Below, one piece after another: positions 20,888 to 32,648 of a DNA stretch of 64,000 nt. Each line of letters opens with the position of its first letter. The stretch's first letter is position 1. Source of the DNA: Dendrolimus kikuchii (taxonomy: Eukaryota; Arthropoda; Insecta; Lepidoptera; Lasiocampidae); contig CM034389.1 in the NCBI GenBank assembly GCA_019925095.2, positions 21,563,435 to 21,627,434 of the forward strand. The letters run 5' to 3'. Position numbers and translations under genes: made by a program. The notes below the pieces were generated by a model. It saw only the letters and a program-made list of their open reading frames with translations, had not been told where the DNA came from and ran no database searches.

Positions 20888-21186
20888 AAAACCGACTTCA
20901 AAAGTAACTAAAAAGCAAAAAAGAATATTTTCTAAAACATCTTGAAGTCGTTGCGAAGTAAAACATAAAAATTACTATATTTTGCAAATTTATTACTGGT
21001 TTTCGTTGCACGTGCCTATAATATTCGAAGGTAGTTTTGGATATCCCTGGATTCCACTCATCAGATCCCGACTTGGTGACAATAAGATCAACTCAGCAGT
21101 ATACTCTTTCGAATAAAAAAAAATGAAAATCCGGTAACAAACATACAAAAAAGAGAAACTTCCTCCTTTTCAAGTCGGTTAAAAAA
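20888..21186. mobile_element. Non-autonomous element with AACCGACTT inverted ends
   Basis: Left end AACCGACTTCAAAAG and right end CTTTTCAAGTCGGTTAAAAA are inverted copies. 300 bp, no coding. Related pieces are at 2379-2545 and 28025-28281. Probably a MITE of an unidentified DNA transposon. Confidence 0.65.
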
Positions 21187-21695
21187 GTCATTAAAATAAT
21201 CTGACAAACACCGGTCCTACGAAACTATTAAAAAGTGAATAGTTAAGAATTTCAAAATTCAATTACATCACTTGACTGCATCTTCAATCAGTGGTCGCTA
21301 TCTTCGTCAAGTAAATGCCAAGTCAGCGAGAAATCGGCGAACATTTCGTACAAGGTGAAAATATGGGCAAACTTTCGCATCTCATCTGTACCGGTTGTAT
21401 AATCATCTACTGTCATCTAATTATAAAAACAGATTTTTTATCTGTGTTAATTTACTTGTTCTTGTCAAGTGAGATCACTAGGAAAAACAGTCACGTGACG
21501 TATGTGTCCCGAAACCGTTACAAATTTAAAAATGTCAAAAATATGAACCCTCTTATTCATAATATCTATATGAAGTTTATAGACTAGCTAAAGTGTTTTT
21601 CATTATAGCCTGAAGATGGTAAGAAATTAGCTTAAGACAATCCGAGAATGCCCTTGGTCAGCTGTTAACAATAGAAAGATCGTTATTAATATTTG
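21187..21695. other. Unassigned DNA with one 90-codon frame
   Basis: The plus frame at 21315-21587 contains no motif I know. Base composition is like the surroundings, so it is probably chance. Confidence 0.35.
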
Positions 21696-22008
21696 AGTCG
21701 TGATAGCGTAATGGCTAGTGCAAGCGTCCCAAACTCAGAGGGTGCGGGTTCGATCCTGGCCGGAACGCATGCACCACTTAGTCAGTTTTCTGATCTAATG
21801 TGCATATTGTTACAATTACCACGTGCTAATAACGGTGAAGGAAAACATCGTGATGCAACCTGCACATCGAGATAACCGATGTGTCAAACCTGCCAAGCCG
21901 CCTTGGACAAGCGTGGCGGGTATACGTCCGTTCCCCCTATAATGGGAGGTCCGAGCCCAGCAGTGGGACATTTATGGGCTGATATTATTATTATTTATTA
22001 TTATAATA
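21696..22008 (+). repeat. SINE4 copy (tRNA-derived), full length
   Basis: Head GTCGTGATAGCGTAATGGC (A-box-like) and GGGTTCGATCCTGGCC (B-box) are tRNA-like. Body landmarks are GCATGCACCACTTAG and CATCGAGATAACCGATGTG. It ends in TTATTATTATT. Confidence 0.85.
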
Positions 22009-22624
22009 TTTGCTTGTATAAAAGCTGATCTGGGACATTCTGGGCTTGTTATAAGCAAATTTTTTGGTGTTTTGGAACTTACAAATCATTAAAATTTTCC
22101 GCGAGCAAATCAGCGTCAAATTTATAACTTGATCCTCAAGAAATTCATAAGTTTATTGTTGTCAATTATCATTTGAAGTTAGAAGTTTTAAACTGAAATA
22201 CCAATATGATCGCCGTAGCTTTGATTCCGGGTTATATCTGGAGCACCATCTTCGAAGCCCCCAGAACCGTTTCCTATATATATCTTATTTACTTCTCACG
22301 CTGTAATATATACACTTGCATATTACATAAGTATATCTATTTCCTTTAGAGATCTATCTAAAAATATCAATTTAATGATTGTGCATAAATTAACTTCTCA
22401 TACAGGAAACATGACAAGAAAGAGTTAGATAAAGTAGGTATTTGATCTTTTAATAGATGTCTATGTCAGAGTTTAAATTAAATAACACTAGTTTTTACAA
22501 ATGTAAATAACACCGAATGTAGACGATGATGAATCTTTGCATATATAATTTAGTAATGCAATTCATGCCTTTGATAACATCTTAATTATTGACTTATACA
22601 CTGTGAAATTTAATATCGTAATAA
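22009..22624. other. Unassigned AT-rich DNA
   Basis: No supported feature. Confidence 0.4.
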
Positions 22625-22862
22625 GTTAGAGTCAGCCAACTTGCCTTGGATAAGACTGACTAGAATACTGTCTGGTTGAGCCAAGGAAATTACCTCTTTC
22701 GCAAATTCTCCCTCCCCTCATGCTAGTGGCTGAAAGACGGGACGCCGACAGAGTATCGACGCAAGACGCGTCCCATACTATACTAAAGCGCGACCCATCC
22801 TCCAGGGCACCAAAGACATTCCATCGGGTCTCTTGCCATCGTCGTGGCACAAGCCGCGCAAT
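22625..22862 (-). pseudogene. Post-RT C-terminal fragment of a non-LTR-type polyprotein
   Basis: Two minus frames carry HDDGKRPDGMSLVPW and, after a frame change, VWDASCVDTLSASRLSAT. Together they follow the layout (ARDDGKRPDGM, then a tryptophan-rich stretch, then WDATCVDTL) that I recall from the region downstream of the polymerase in a widespread animal reverse-transcriptase family. The frameshift falls between ALV and VWD. A 72-codon frame (22632-22850) covers only the second half. The clade is not determined. Similar-family C-termini occur at 24024-24158 and 55050-55191. Confidence 0.55.
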
Positions 22863-23761
22863 TATATGAGTAAATAAAAGGTATATAATTAATATATAAC
22901 TGTATCATGTAATGAAAAAATTAGAGCATTTCCACACATGTGTATATCAACACATACAGATATATACTTATTGCGTTTAAAGGTAACCTGCTCACCGAGG
23001 TTGTGCGAAAACTTGCACCTGAGCCGGTATTTTCACTCTTTCGCTACTAACTGGGAATATTAGCAAAGCAACTTAACATGTCGAAATACCTATCGAAAAA
23101 ACAAAGATATGATTTTAAACACCGGTCGTATACGAAATTTCTTTTGTACACGGTTTTGCACGATTTATGTACTTAGCCACAAGTAGTATTTTTGAAGACT
23201 ATTTTGACAATTAAATAAATTTTGTAATAATTTTAAAACAAATAATTACATGGCGAATGTTGGATATATGTAACAGAAGCGTCTGCCTAGTTATAGGTAA
23301 GTCTTTTGCCGATGCTAAACGAGGGAATTCGAAACGCACATTTCATGAAACAATTGAAATTTTTAATACACACAAACAATTGTTATTTTAGAACAAGTAT
23401 ACCTATCATTTTACTTCAATTATTCATCATATATTTTTGAAAATAAAATAGTACAGCAAAACAATTGTTCGCCAATAATTCTCTAAACCTTGTTAAGGAT
23501 TAAAGAATTTTTTATTTTCAATATATTGGTAAGAGTACCAAATACGATCTACTATCACAAACAGCCTCTGCAATTATACATAATTGTGTTTCTGTAAATG
23601 ACATGACTTTTCTCTACACCGCTGTAGATGTATGTCGTAAATGGTTATTTCAGCATTTAGAATAGCATAATTATAATAAGTTGAATAGGCAGAGAGTTGG
23701 TCAAATTCCTTGCCATCAGATATATAGGAACCTAACAAGCAATCATATATTGTCGTCCTCG
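22863..23761. other. Unassigned AT-rich DNA
   Basis: No supported feature. Confidence 0.4.
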
Positions 23762-23908
23762 TCAGCCAATCGCAGTCCATTGCTGGACGTAGGCCTCCCC
23801 AAGTCGGCGCCACTCATTTCTGTCCTCCGATTGCCACATCCCGTATCTACTGGCGATCTTACACAGATCGTCAGCCCATTGGGTAAACGGACGTTCCGAC
23901 ACTAGGTT
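23762..23908 (-). pseudogene. Non-LTR polyprotein C-terminus (EAYVQQW type)
   Basis: The minus frame reads WADDLCKIASRYGMW and then RRLGEAYVQQWTAIG before the stop. This is the C-terminal signature of another insect non-LTR retrotransposon family. The reading frame continues upstream to 24145, but that part is antisense to the next feature and is not homologous, so it should not be read as one gene. Confidence 0.7.
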
Positions 23909-24023
23909 TACAATCCTATATGGTAAAGAATATGTCAAGAATAATGGTAAAGTTTCTCCAGTGCTTATATTAAAATTGTAGTTAATTTTATCACTGTATC
24001 GAGATTTTTTAATACAAGTAAAA

Positions 24024-24158
24024 GAAGTTTCGCGTAAGCAAAATGCTGGCCTGTATTTTGGACAACCCATTAAGCATTGCCATACGTGTGGAAATGCAGC
24101 AAGCATTTTGGGAATACTCCCCATCGACAGTGACCTAGAATCCATTTCTTATTTGTAA
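24024..24158 (+). pseudogene. Post-RT C-terminal fragment (GNAASILG type)
   Basis: The plus frame gives CGNAASILGILPIDSDLES and stops after SISYL. It matches the fragment at 55050-55191 (RGNAASIFGTLPTDSDL). AATAAA lies about 40 bases downstream, which fits a transcript end. Together with 22625-22862 it shows that at least one element of this family once sat here. Confidence 0.6.
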
Positions 24159-24540
24159 ATATGTATATAGTTGTCTTATTTTTAGTTTATATGTTGTAAA
24201 TAAAGTGTAATTCTCTAGTTAATTTTGTAGCCAAAAAAGAAAGCAAAAAGATTATTTGATTGAAAAGTGATTGTAGAACTGTAAGGTACAATGTCGAATC
24301 GATTATGGAACGCAGCTAAAAAATAAGAAATCGTCTCATTACGGATACCGCTAGGAAATAACGTTTGACAACTTGAAGACGTATGTAACGTTTCTAAAAG
24401 GAAGTGGCTTCTGAGCTTTTTCAGATCATGGCTTATGTTTTATATAACACTCAGGTAGTAAATATTACTCGTATACCATAGGCATACATATAGATGTAAA
24501 GATAGATAGATAGTGCTACAGTGATACATCACTGTCATGA
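24159..24540. other. Unassigned AT-rich DNA
   Basis: No supported feature apart from the AATAAA mentioned for the preceding fragment. Confidence 0.4.
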
Positions 24541-24551
24541 TTTAAACTGAT

Positions 24552-24668
24552 ACATACATACATAACTTCACGCCAGTTCCCTTACGGGGTAGGCACGAAT
24601 AACAGAGCGCCATTTAAGCTTATTCTTACACACCTCACTTGCTTCTTTGACATTCATAACTCTTGTCA
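24552..24668 (-). mobile_element. Family A, short 3'-end insertion with 11-bp TSD
   Basis: CATACATACATAACTTCACG through CATAACTCTTGTCA. TTTAAACTGAT is repeated at 24541-24551 and 24669-24679. Confidence 0.9.
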
Positions 24669-24679
24669 TTTAAACTGAT

Positions 24680-24937
24680 GACAACCATATTAAGCTGGTC
24701 TTACTTTACAGACGAATGATGGACAGTGTGTAGAGAAAAATGTAATGAGTTAGAACGTGTCAATTTAAACTTGTTATAATAACCCTTCTTGCTTGTTACA
24801 TCTGGGATAATATTAATGTTTCTCAGATGTAGCCAAGGGTTTAATGCATTATTTGAGATGCAACTTCTTCTATACAGATAAATGTAATTGTAGTGTCTGT
24901 TTATAATGTCAAAATAAAAATGTGAAAAAAATCAGAG
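24680..24937. other. Unassigned AT-rich DNA
   Basis: No supported feature. Confidence 0.4.
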
Positions 24938-25922
24938 GGGTAATTCAGACGAGGAGATTCTGTTAATGCAATTTTTAGAATTTTTATCTGTCTGTCTGGA
25001 TGTGCTTTTAGCAGGGATGGAAGGTACACCGCTGATATAGAAAGAAGAGTGAATTTGGGGAATAGTTTTAATGGAGCGTTAGGTAAACTTCTAGGCGCTA
25101 AGAACCTCAGCCAGAAGGCCCAGCTCGCCGTACACAACGCGGTGCTGGTAACTACGCTCACGTATGGAAGCGAGAGTTGGGTATGGAAGAAAGAGCATGA
25201 AAGTAGAGTAAACGCGGTCGAGATGCGAGCACTGCGCAAAATCTGCGGAGTGACGCTCGCGGACTGCGTTCGTAATACCGAAGTAAGAAAAAGAGTTGGT
25301 CTGAAGGAGAGTGTCTGGGTGAAGGTAAGGAAAGGAATGCTCCGGTGGTTCGGGCATGTGGAAAGAATGCATGATGAAAGAATGAATAAACAGATATACA
25401 ATGCAAAAGTGGATGGATGCAGAAGTCGTGGAAGGCCACGACACACCTTCCATGATCAAATTGATCGTGTACTAGCAGAAGGTGATGTCAGGAGCCTTAA
25501 GAACAGACGAGCGTGCATGACAAGAGTTATGAATGTCAAAGAAGCAAGTGAGGTATGTAAGAATAAGCCTAAATGGCGCTCTGTTGTTCGTGCCTACCCC
25601 GCAAGGGAACTGGCGTGAAGTTATGTATGTATGTATGTATGTCTGGATGTTCCAGTTAATCTCTGAAACGGCTTGATCAATTTTGACGTGACCTTCACTG
25701 GCACATAGCTGATGGATAAGAAGTAATTTAGAGTATTTTTTTAGGGTTCCGCGAAAAGAATTAAAACTATTTGTTCCAGCTAATCTCTGAAACGGCTGAA
25801 CTGATTTTGACGAGAATTTCACTGGCAGATCGCTGATGTTAGAAGGAGTAACTTAGGTTCCTTTTTAAATTAGGGTTCCGCGAAAGAAACATTCCACGTG
25901 GACGAGGTCGCGGGCACAGTTA
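24938..25922 (+). mobile_element. Helitron-like element interrupted by family A
   Basis: The 5' part ends TTTATCTGTCTGTCTGGATG and resumes after the family A insertion at TTCCAGTTAATCTCTGAAAC. The 3' part ends GGACGAGGTCGCGGGCAC and AGTTAG in place of CTAG. After the insertion, about 110 bases are present twice (25649-25755 and 25774-25886, each starting GTTCCAG and ending AGGGTTCCGCGAAA). The 5' boundary is approximate. Confidence 0.6.
25004..25639 (+). mobile_element. Family A, longest copy, 11-bp TSD
   Basis: 636 bp flanked by TGTCTGGATGT at 24993-25003 and 25640-25650. One open frame from the first base to the stop at 25618 encodes AFSRDGRYTADIERRVNLGN, later LTYGSESWVWKKEHES, RWFGHVERMHDERM and finally AYPARELA. 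This is the part downstream of the polymerase core of an RTE-like non-LTR retrotransposon. No catalytic residue is included. The frame is intact, so the copy is fairly young. The (TATG)n tail is the 3' end. Confidence 0.92.
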
Positions 25923-26215
25923 GTTGTTAATAATGTGCAACATTTGCAGATAACTCATGTTTATATGTACACTAACGTAGCTAATTGTTAACGCTTTATT
26001 TCTTTAAGATATAAGTATTATCTGCAAGAGTTAACTTGAGACTTGAGCGGAATGCGCGCTCCCCTCCCGACCCCCGCTTTCTTGCCGCTCTCGCCATCGA
26101 CGAGTCAGTTCCTCGTGCTTACGTCATCCGAGCAAAGTCTCAAGCTAACTCTTGCGGTTGTATGTCATATTTGGTTACAGTCACTAACATTAACACTAAT
26201 GCAGGCGATGCAGGG
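25923..26215 (+). repeat. Unnamed repeat R7
   Basis: TTGCAGATAACTCATGTTTA, CACTAACGTAGCTAATTG and later TTTGGTTACAGTCACTAAC match 44225-44935, where the same unit is split by a family A insertion. A GC-rich patch (26045-26120) is not shared. Confidence 0.55.
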
Positions 26216-26303
26216 AGGGGCATAGGAATAAATCTTATTTTTATTACAAAAGTGACGTCTGTAAGATATCACCTTTTAGAAGTAAAATGTTAAGAATTAT
26301 ACA

Positions 26304-26620
26304 TTTTTTTATTTTATTACTTGAGTTTAGAAGACAAGCAAACGACCCACCTGATGGAAAACGGTTACTATCGCCTATGGACATTTGTAACACCAAAGGT
26401 GCTAGCAATGTGCGGCCGGTCTTTAAAGGGAGACTGGAAACTGGCCACTAATGTCGGAACACAAGTCAAGGTTGTTATGGCGACATACTCTAGACCAGGA
26501 GTGGTAGCCATTTAGACGGGCAAATGCCCTACCACCTGACTGTGGGTTGTTTTGTCACCTTTTACGACAGGCCGCCCGGCCGCAGGAAATTCTATTCTTT
26601 CTCCGTTCCTGCATTCGGAT
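26304..26620 (-). repeat. SINE1 copy, full length
   Basis: T run, GACCCACCTGATGGAAAACG, GACCAGGAGTGGTAGCC and CCGTTCCTGCATTCGG. Sense minus. Confidence 0.9.
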
Positions 26621-27705
26621 AAATAGTTTAATATGTATTTAGCCAAGCTACATATATCCCAACCACATACACTTATGTCGCAAGCGTGTAAAGCCTTTTT
26701 GGGCAAGCAATGCTAGGTGTACACTATTGCAAAAACTAGACCGTAACTTGAATCAGCAATTAGACAAGTCGCACCAAATGAATGGGCAATAGTGCTAACT
26801 CGCTTTGTTCTGCTCTCCCACAGTTGAATTGTAATTAGTAATCTTCACATAGACATGTTTGCGATGTCTGCCGTTTTGTGTTACGTTTCTTAGATTTACA
26901 GAGACCTAATTGGGTTAATTTTCAAGAGTAGAATTCAGGGAATAGTAGAACGAGCTATAATGGTAATAATTGCAAAATGTTAGTATTTTTTACAAGCAAA
27001 CTCTTTAATATTTACCAGAAAACAGATGAATAGATTGTTGAAGGGTAATATGATGATTATAGTTTAACAGAGGACGTATGATTGAGTAGAGAAGTATTGA
27101 AAGACTAATTAATATCTAACCAAAACGATTTGCAGAGATTTTAATTTGACTTTACTTTGTAATTTTAATGATTACTAAATCTTTGAGTATAATTTCTAGC
27201 AATTCATTGACAGATCGAACTATGGAATTATCGTGTCATTAGGTAAGTTTATAACCAAATACAGAGACACAATAAAAAAAACCAGTATTGCTAATATATT
27301 GATATAGCATTTTAATTTTATGACACATTAAATATACACATATTATCATGTTTGCATCCAAAATGTTCATATTATAATATTTGAACAGTCATCAAACAAA
27401 GTGTATATGACAATTTTAAGCGTTTGATATATCTAAAACTTATGACGTCAACGTTAAAACCAGTGGTACATATTTTTCCCAAACTAAGGACTCTAAATAC
27501 ATTATTAAGATACAGAAAAATATTTTTTGTTTTATTCACTGTGTATGTAAGAATATGCTACATGAGAATGCAAAATTTTAAAGACTTATTTTGATTATTG
27601 GGATGTTATATAGTAACAATTTCCACTTAATCTATGTTAGTAATTATTATTACATATTTTAATGCTTAAATTATTTACGTATCTCGTGTGTTTTGTTTAT
27701 GTTGT
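26621..27705. other. Unassigned AT-rich DNA
   Basis: About 1.1 kb with no supported feature. Confidence 0.45.
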
Positions 27706-27939
27706 ACATATATACATACATACATAATTTCACGCCAGTTCCCTTGCGGGGTAGGCACGAACAACAGAGTGCCATTTAGGCTTATTCTTACACACCTCAC
27801 TTGCCTCTTTGACATTCATAACTCTTGTCATGCAAGCTCGTCTGTTCTTAAGGCTCCTGACATCACCTTCTGCTAGTACACGATCAATTTGATCATGGAA
27901 GGTGTGTCGTGGCCTTCCACGACTTCTGCATCCATCCAC
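27706..27939 (-). mobile_element. Family A, 3'-end insertion with 9-bp TSD
   Basis: The minus frame gives DGCRSRGRPRHTFHDQID to AYPARELA. TTATGTTGT is repeated at 27697-27705 and 27940-27948. Confidence 0.9.
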
Positions 27940-28024
27940 TTATGTTGTGTTATGACATTTTGTGCCTAGGCGTGTTGTGTTCTATGTAGACGTGTGTACT
28001 TAATCTACTTAGATTATGTTCTTT

Positions 28025-28281
28025 TAAACGACATCAAAAAAAGGAGGAAATTTAAAAAAAAGGAGCTGTAAATATTTTTTTATGTATTTTCATTGTTCAG
28101 CCGTAACATTTTCTGAAGATTCTTGTTGCGTTGGATTCAGTACCATTTCAGAATAGTTTCACATATTTTTAAAACGCAAAAACCAACAAATTTGCAAAAA
28201 TAGTAATGTTATGTTGTACATCGCACCGACTTCAAGATGCTGTAGCAAATATTTATTTTTAGTTACTCTTGAAGTCAATTT
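28025..28281. mobile_element. AACCGACTT-type non-autonomous element, diverged
   Basis: Left end AACGACATCAAAAAAAGGAG, right end AGTTACTCTTGAAGTC. It shares GTTGCGTTGGATTCAG with 2379-2545 and its ends with 20888-21186. Confidence 0.6.
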
Positions 28282-28982
28282 CTTATTACCTAGATTTTTT
28301 TTTATTTTATGTTTAACTGATAAATATTAGGACGCAATTTAAAAAATCCTTAAGTATTACCATTTTCTAAATCCGTGCCTGATAGTCCGGTGTGGTGAAC
28401 TATTTCCCATAGACGTTGTTGCGGTCTAGCTATTACTACTAGCACCATCATTTGTGTGGATTATGTAGAATTAGAGTTGGCTAATCTAAAATTCCTTGTT
28501 GTAATCTAACCACATAGACTGGTAACGTAGAAATCTTTGTTTACTACCTCTTGCCGGCGAGCATTACTGTGATTTATTGGTTTTAATGTTTCCGGAAAAT
28601 GTACTTTAATGCAATGATTCGATTTTGCCTCTCTTGACGCTTAGTAGACGATCTTCTTTATTGTCTTTGTCTGTATATCCAGTATCTCCATATATAAATA
28701 TTTAAAATTGTCTTATACACAAACAACACGAAATTATTATAAAAGTAATTTCCCAACGGAGGAGACGTGCATAATGTAAATCTCAAAGGGAACAGATAAG
28801 GAACTCACTTCATACATTATACGAAATTACCCAGCATACCTACCTCCTTTACAAACATTTAAGATTAATGCGTCGAGTACACCTGGTGACGCAAGATTTT
28901 CTGCATACATGAATTTCACCCGGGTGCACTCACACATTAAAAAATATTTTCTTATTTATTATAGAAAGTGAAGTGCCTAAAT
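28282..28982. other. Unassigned AT-rich DNA
   Basis: No supported feature. Confidence 0.4.
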
Positions 28983-29247
28983 TTTTTTATTGCATGAGTT
29001 CAGCAGTCAGGCAGACGGCCCACCTGATGGAAAGCGGTTACCATCACCTATGAACATCTGTAGCACCAAAGGTGTTGTCTGTCACTAATGCCGGGACACA
29101 CCTGAAGGTTGTTATGTCGGCATACTCAAGATCAGGGGTGGTAGTCATACAGACCGGCAAATACCCCACTACCTGGCTGTTGGTTATTTTGTCGCCTCTT
29201 ACGACAGCCCGGCTACAGGAAATTGAATACCTTCTCCGTTCCTGCAT
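28983..29247 (-). repeat. SINE1 copy with internal deletion
   Basis: T run, GGCAGACGGCCCACCTGATG, GATCAGGGGTGGTAGTCAT and CCGTTCCTGCAT. A stretch between GGTGTT and GTCACTAATG is lost. Confidence 0.85.
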
Positions 29248-30038
29248 AGATAGCGGAAAATATTCTGCATGTTTTTTTTAACAATAAATTGATTTCAAAT
29301 TTCCGTTTCTGTAAAAAAAATTACATGTCATCTTATTTGTCAAGCGATTTAAATTAAACAATCACATACTAAGTAAGCATGCATATATATTCCGGTGTAC
29401 ATTCAGTTAATTAATTATTTGTATTTTAAACTTATTCTAAAAACCTTATTGCATATTTTATAAAATTCTTTGCGTGATTGATGTGTCTTAAGTAACATTT
29501 TAATAAAAACATAATTTCTTGTTTCAGGTAACCTACATTGCTTTGCTGTGCTTAGAACCAACTTGGCAGATTTAAAATACACTTACTGCCAGTAAGTACT
29601 AAAGCTAAAGCTTCTGTGAGTTCCTAAGTTATAGTGTGACCTTTAAAGTAAGTACGGTATAAGTCTCGAATGCTTAGCTATACCGGAATAAAAATTGAAC
29701 CTTATTTTACAATAAAAAATTGAGCTAAGTATTAATTCTATTTTTAAAATAAAATTGACAGAATTTAATTCGTATTTAAACGAAATGTTACTTCAGCAAA
29801 CAATGGTTGGATGTATTTAAAAGACGCTTTAAAGAAAATAAGATAAAACTTTGAAACCGTGTCATTTGAGAACTTTTATTCATTCAAATACCAATTTCTC
29901 ACGTTATTCACTTCGGTCGGTTACAAATTGTCTGTTGTACGTGCAGTAACATTTTGACGCTTTTTAAAAACGACTCTTAATTTCTCAAAAGTTATTTTTA
30001 ATGTTTTCGTCGTTAGTTAATGATACATGTATAAAGAA
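29248..30038. other. Unassigned AT-rich DNA
   Basis: No supported feature. Confidence 0.4.
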
Positions 30039-30206
30039 CTAGCTTTTACCCACGGCTTCGCTAGTGTTATCCCATGGGAATAGTATTTTTCGGGATAAAA
30101 AGTTGCCTATGTGGTATTCCAGATTATAATCTAAATTTGTGCCAAATTTCATACAGAATTAGATCGAGCAATAAACATCCATCCATGTTTTTGGATTTAT
30201 ATTATA
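30039..30206 (-). mobile_element. Helitron-like fragment
   Basis: CTAGCTTTTACCCACGGCTT is the reverse of a Helitron 3' end. AGATTATAATCTAAATTTGT and GCCAAATTTCATACAG follow, and it runs into AT-rich DNA and SINE3. Confidence 0.6.
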
Positions 30207-30209
30207 AAG

Positions 30210-30447
30210 TTAATAAAAAATCGGCAGTCAAGCACACATATTGTATATCCCCAAATTAAGTAAGCTACGCTTGTGTTATGAGTAATAAACAACGGACTAC
30301 TCTGGGGCTGATTCCAGACACTCAGACCTTAGTTAATAACGGATAAAATTTGTTTCCGAAATTTACCATACCAGGAATCGAACCCGGAGCCTCTGATTTG
30401 CAGTGAAGTAAGCCGGCCAGAGCTTAGCCCGTTTAATCACAGAGGCC
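30210..30447 (-). repeat. SINE3 copy, best preserved
   Basis: The minus strand starts GGCCTCTGTGATTAAACGGG and has CGGGTTCGATTCCTGG as a clear B box, so the origin from a tRNA gene is well supported. The rest matches 8329, 46811 and 52985. It has no tRNA-like 3' half and is not a functional tRNA. Confidence 0.85.
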
Positions 30448-31149
30448 GTCTATACGGTATATATATTTGATTATACAATTACCTAATATAAAGATGCAAT
30501 TTGACTTCTCGTATTACGTATTAAACCTCTTACATTTTATAAATGTTGTTCCTCAAGAAAGGTTATAAGCAGAATATTAAGCCTAGGGGCATTTTATAGT
30601 TAAAGTGTGTAAAAGATTTGCAAAGTTACCTGGTTGGATCGACATACGAGGCAAGCACCAGCTCTATGATTATCTGAAGAATCGATTCGCCAATTTAAAA
30701 GCTTTATAGAGGCTGTAAAGCGTCTAGGCTCCATAATACAAACGTACGTACAACGACACAAACGCGTAACTCTCAGAGAGTTGCATATTTGCAAGCCTGT
30801 TTATGTCTTGCTAAATGAATTGCAAAACATAACTATACCTAAATATATAAAGAAAATCTTACATATTTATTTCTTACAAATGAAAGTTGTAATTTTGCCG
30901 CTTAATTCAGATTTAATCAAACTTGATGCATATAGACCAAATGGACGATGATTTTGCATTTTGCTTAGAGATAATTAAATAATTATCTTTCATATTAAAT
31001 CATCATTTATTGCATAAAACATAATACATAAAAATATGGTAATAATGTTCAATAAGATCTCTTGTTTTTACTCCTATGGCGTACAAATTGATATCCCTAA
31101 TGTTATCACTAATTTTTACGTATTACTAATATTAAAAACGTACGGCTAT
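30448..31149. other. Unassigned AT-rich DNA
   Basis: No supported feature. A 64-codon minus frame at 30600-30794 has no motif. Confidence 0.4.
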
Positions 31150-31520
31150 TTTTGGAGCCGTAGAGAGTGGTGAGTTACCGTCTTCCCATTTTTTCCATGT
31201 TCCCCGAACATTGCGACGGGCAGAGGCTATAGTCCTCTGGCCCAGAACCCTAGTTTCACTAGCAATTAAGCCCCACAGCCCGGTACCTATTGTTCTTATT
31301 TCTTACAATAGTCCTGCACTGATCGGGGCTTGTCCTTGGGTGCATTTTTAGATGGTGTAGACAGAGACAATCGTCGATCAGTGTTACGCCACATTTATAT
31401 TAGATTTGTCAAGGGGCCTCTACGAGTTGGCCTTCCCAATGCCCCACGCGACTCCTCTAAAAGTCCGGACCATTTTTATTGTCCGTGGTCTTCAGAGACA
31501 TACTTGTAGGTCAATAAACC
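31150..31520 (+). repeat. Unnamed repeat, longer copy of 13715-13815
   Basis: GC-richer than its surroundings. CTGATCGGGGCTTGTCCTTG and GTGTAGACAGAGACAATCG match the shorter copy. No open reading frame is apparent. Perhaps the untranslated end of a retrotransposon. Confidence 0.55.
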
Positions 31521-31617
31521 AAGTCGTTCTTTAATATAAAATAATACATCATTAAAAAGGGAAAATTATTCCACTAGTCAGTAAAAAATATATTATATAT
31601 ACTTAGTCGAGTTAGAA

Positions 31618-31858
31618 GTCGTGGTAGCGTAATGGTTAGCGTACGCGTCCCTAACTCAAAGGGCGCGGGTTTGATCCTGGCCGGAACGCATGCACCACTT
31701 AGGCAGTTTACTGACCTAATATGCATATTGTTACAATTACCACATCCTAACAACGGTGAAGCAAAACATCGTGATGCAACCTGCACATCGAGATAACCGG
31801 TGTGTCTAATCTACCAAGCAGCCAGCAGTGGGATATTTATAGGCTGTTATTATTATAA
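31618..31858 (+). repeat. SINE4 copy
   Basis: Head GTCGTGGTAGCGTAATGG and GCGCGGGTTTGATCCTGG. It lacks about 70 bases before GCAGTGGGATATTTATAGG. Confidence 0.85.
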
Positions 31859-32351
31859 TACACCTTAGTAATTTGAAATTTGTCAATTAAAAAGATCCTT
31901 AATTTATGTATTATAATATGGGTAAACGAAATAATAATGTTAATGACCAAATTAACATTCCAGTTTTCCTAGCAAAGAAAAATCTTTTACCGCTACAAAT
32001 CTATACCTATAGAGTACTTTGCTTCTTAGGGAACCCGTGAACTCTAAAAACAGGGAAGTTATATGCATGTGAGGTTACATTAGGCATTACCTCAAAGTAT
32101 TTTCCTTCCCACGTCATTCACATCGGTCAGTTACAATGGCTAAGTTATTTTGTAATGGTGTGTAACAAAATGGAAATATTTTCTCAGGCAAAAGGTTAAT
32201 GGTATAATCTTTAGATTATCACTTAATAATACGCCGGGGTGTTATTAAAGCGGCATTAATGACGCAATTAGGAAGCTGCCTTGTAATTAGCCGTAGATTA
32301 CAAATTAAAACATATTTTGTAAACGATACTGATTTTGCGATAACGATCTTA
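31859..32351. other. Unassigned AT-rich DNA
   Basis: No supported feature. Confidence 0.4.
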
Positions 32352-32648
32352 AGTCGTGGTAGCGTAATGGCTAGTGCATGCGTCCCAAACTCAAAGGGCG
32401 TGGGTTTAATCCTGGCCGGAACGCATGCACCACTTAGGCAGTTTTCTGACCTAATGTGCGTATTGTTACAATTAGCGCGTGCTAATAACGGCGAACGAAA
32501 ACATCGTGATGTAAACCTGCACATCAAGATAACCGATGTGTCAAACCTGCCAAGCCGCCTTGGACAAGCGTGGCGGGGGTATACTGTCCGTTCTCCCTAT
32601 AGTGGGAGGCCCGAGCCCAGCAATGGGACATTTATGGGCTGTTATTAC
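32352..32648 (+). repeat. SINE4 copy, full length
   Basis: AAGTCGTGGTAGCGTAATGG to GGACATTTATGGGCTG and TTATTACTT. The frames of 102 and 134 codons across it are incidental. Confidence 0.85.

Noticed and set aside
21696..22008. tRNA gene
   Set aside because: The A and B boxes belong to SINE4; there is no cloverleaf with a complete 3' half and the unit is repeated with a long unrelated body. The same holds for SINE3.
23762..24145. Single 127-codon gene on the minus strand
   Set aside because: Its first half is antisense to a different retrotransposon fragment; only the last 45 codons show family resemblance.
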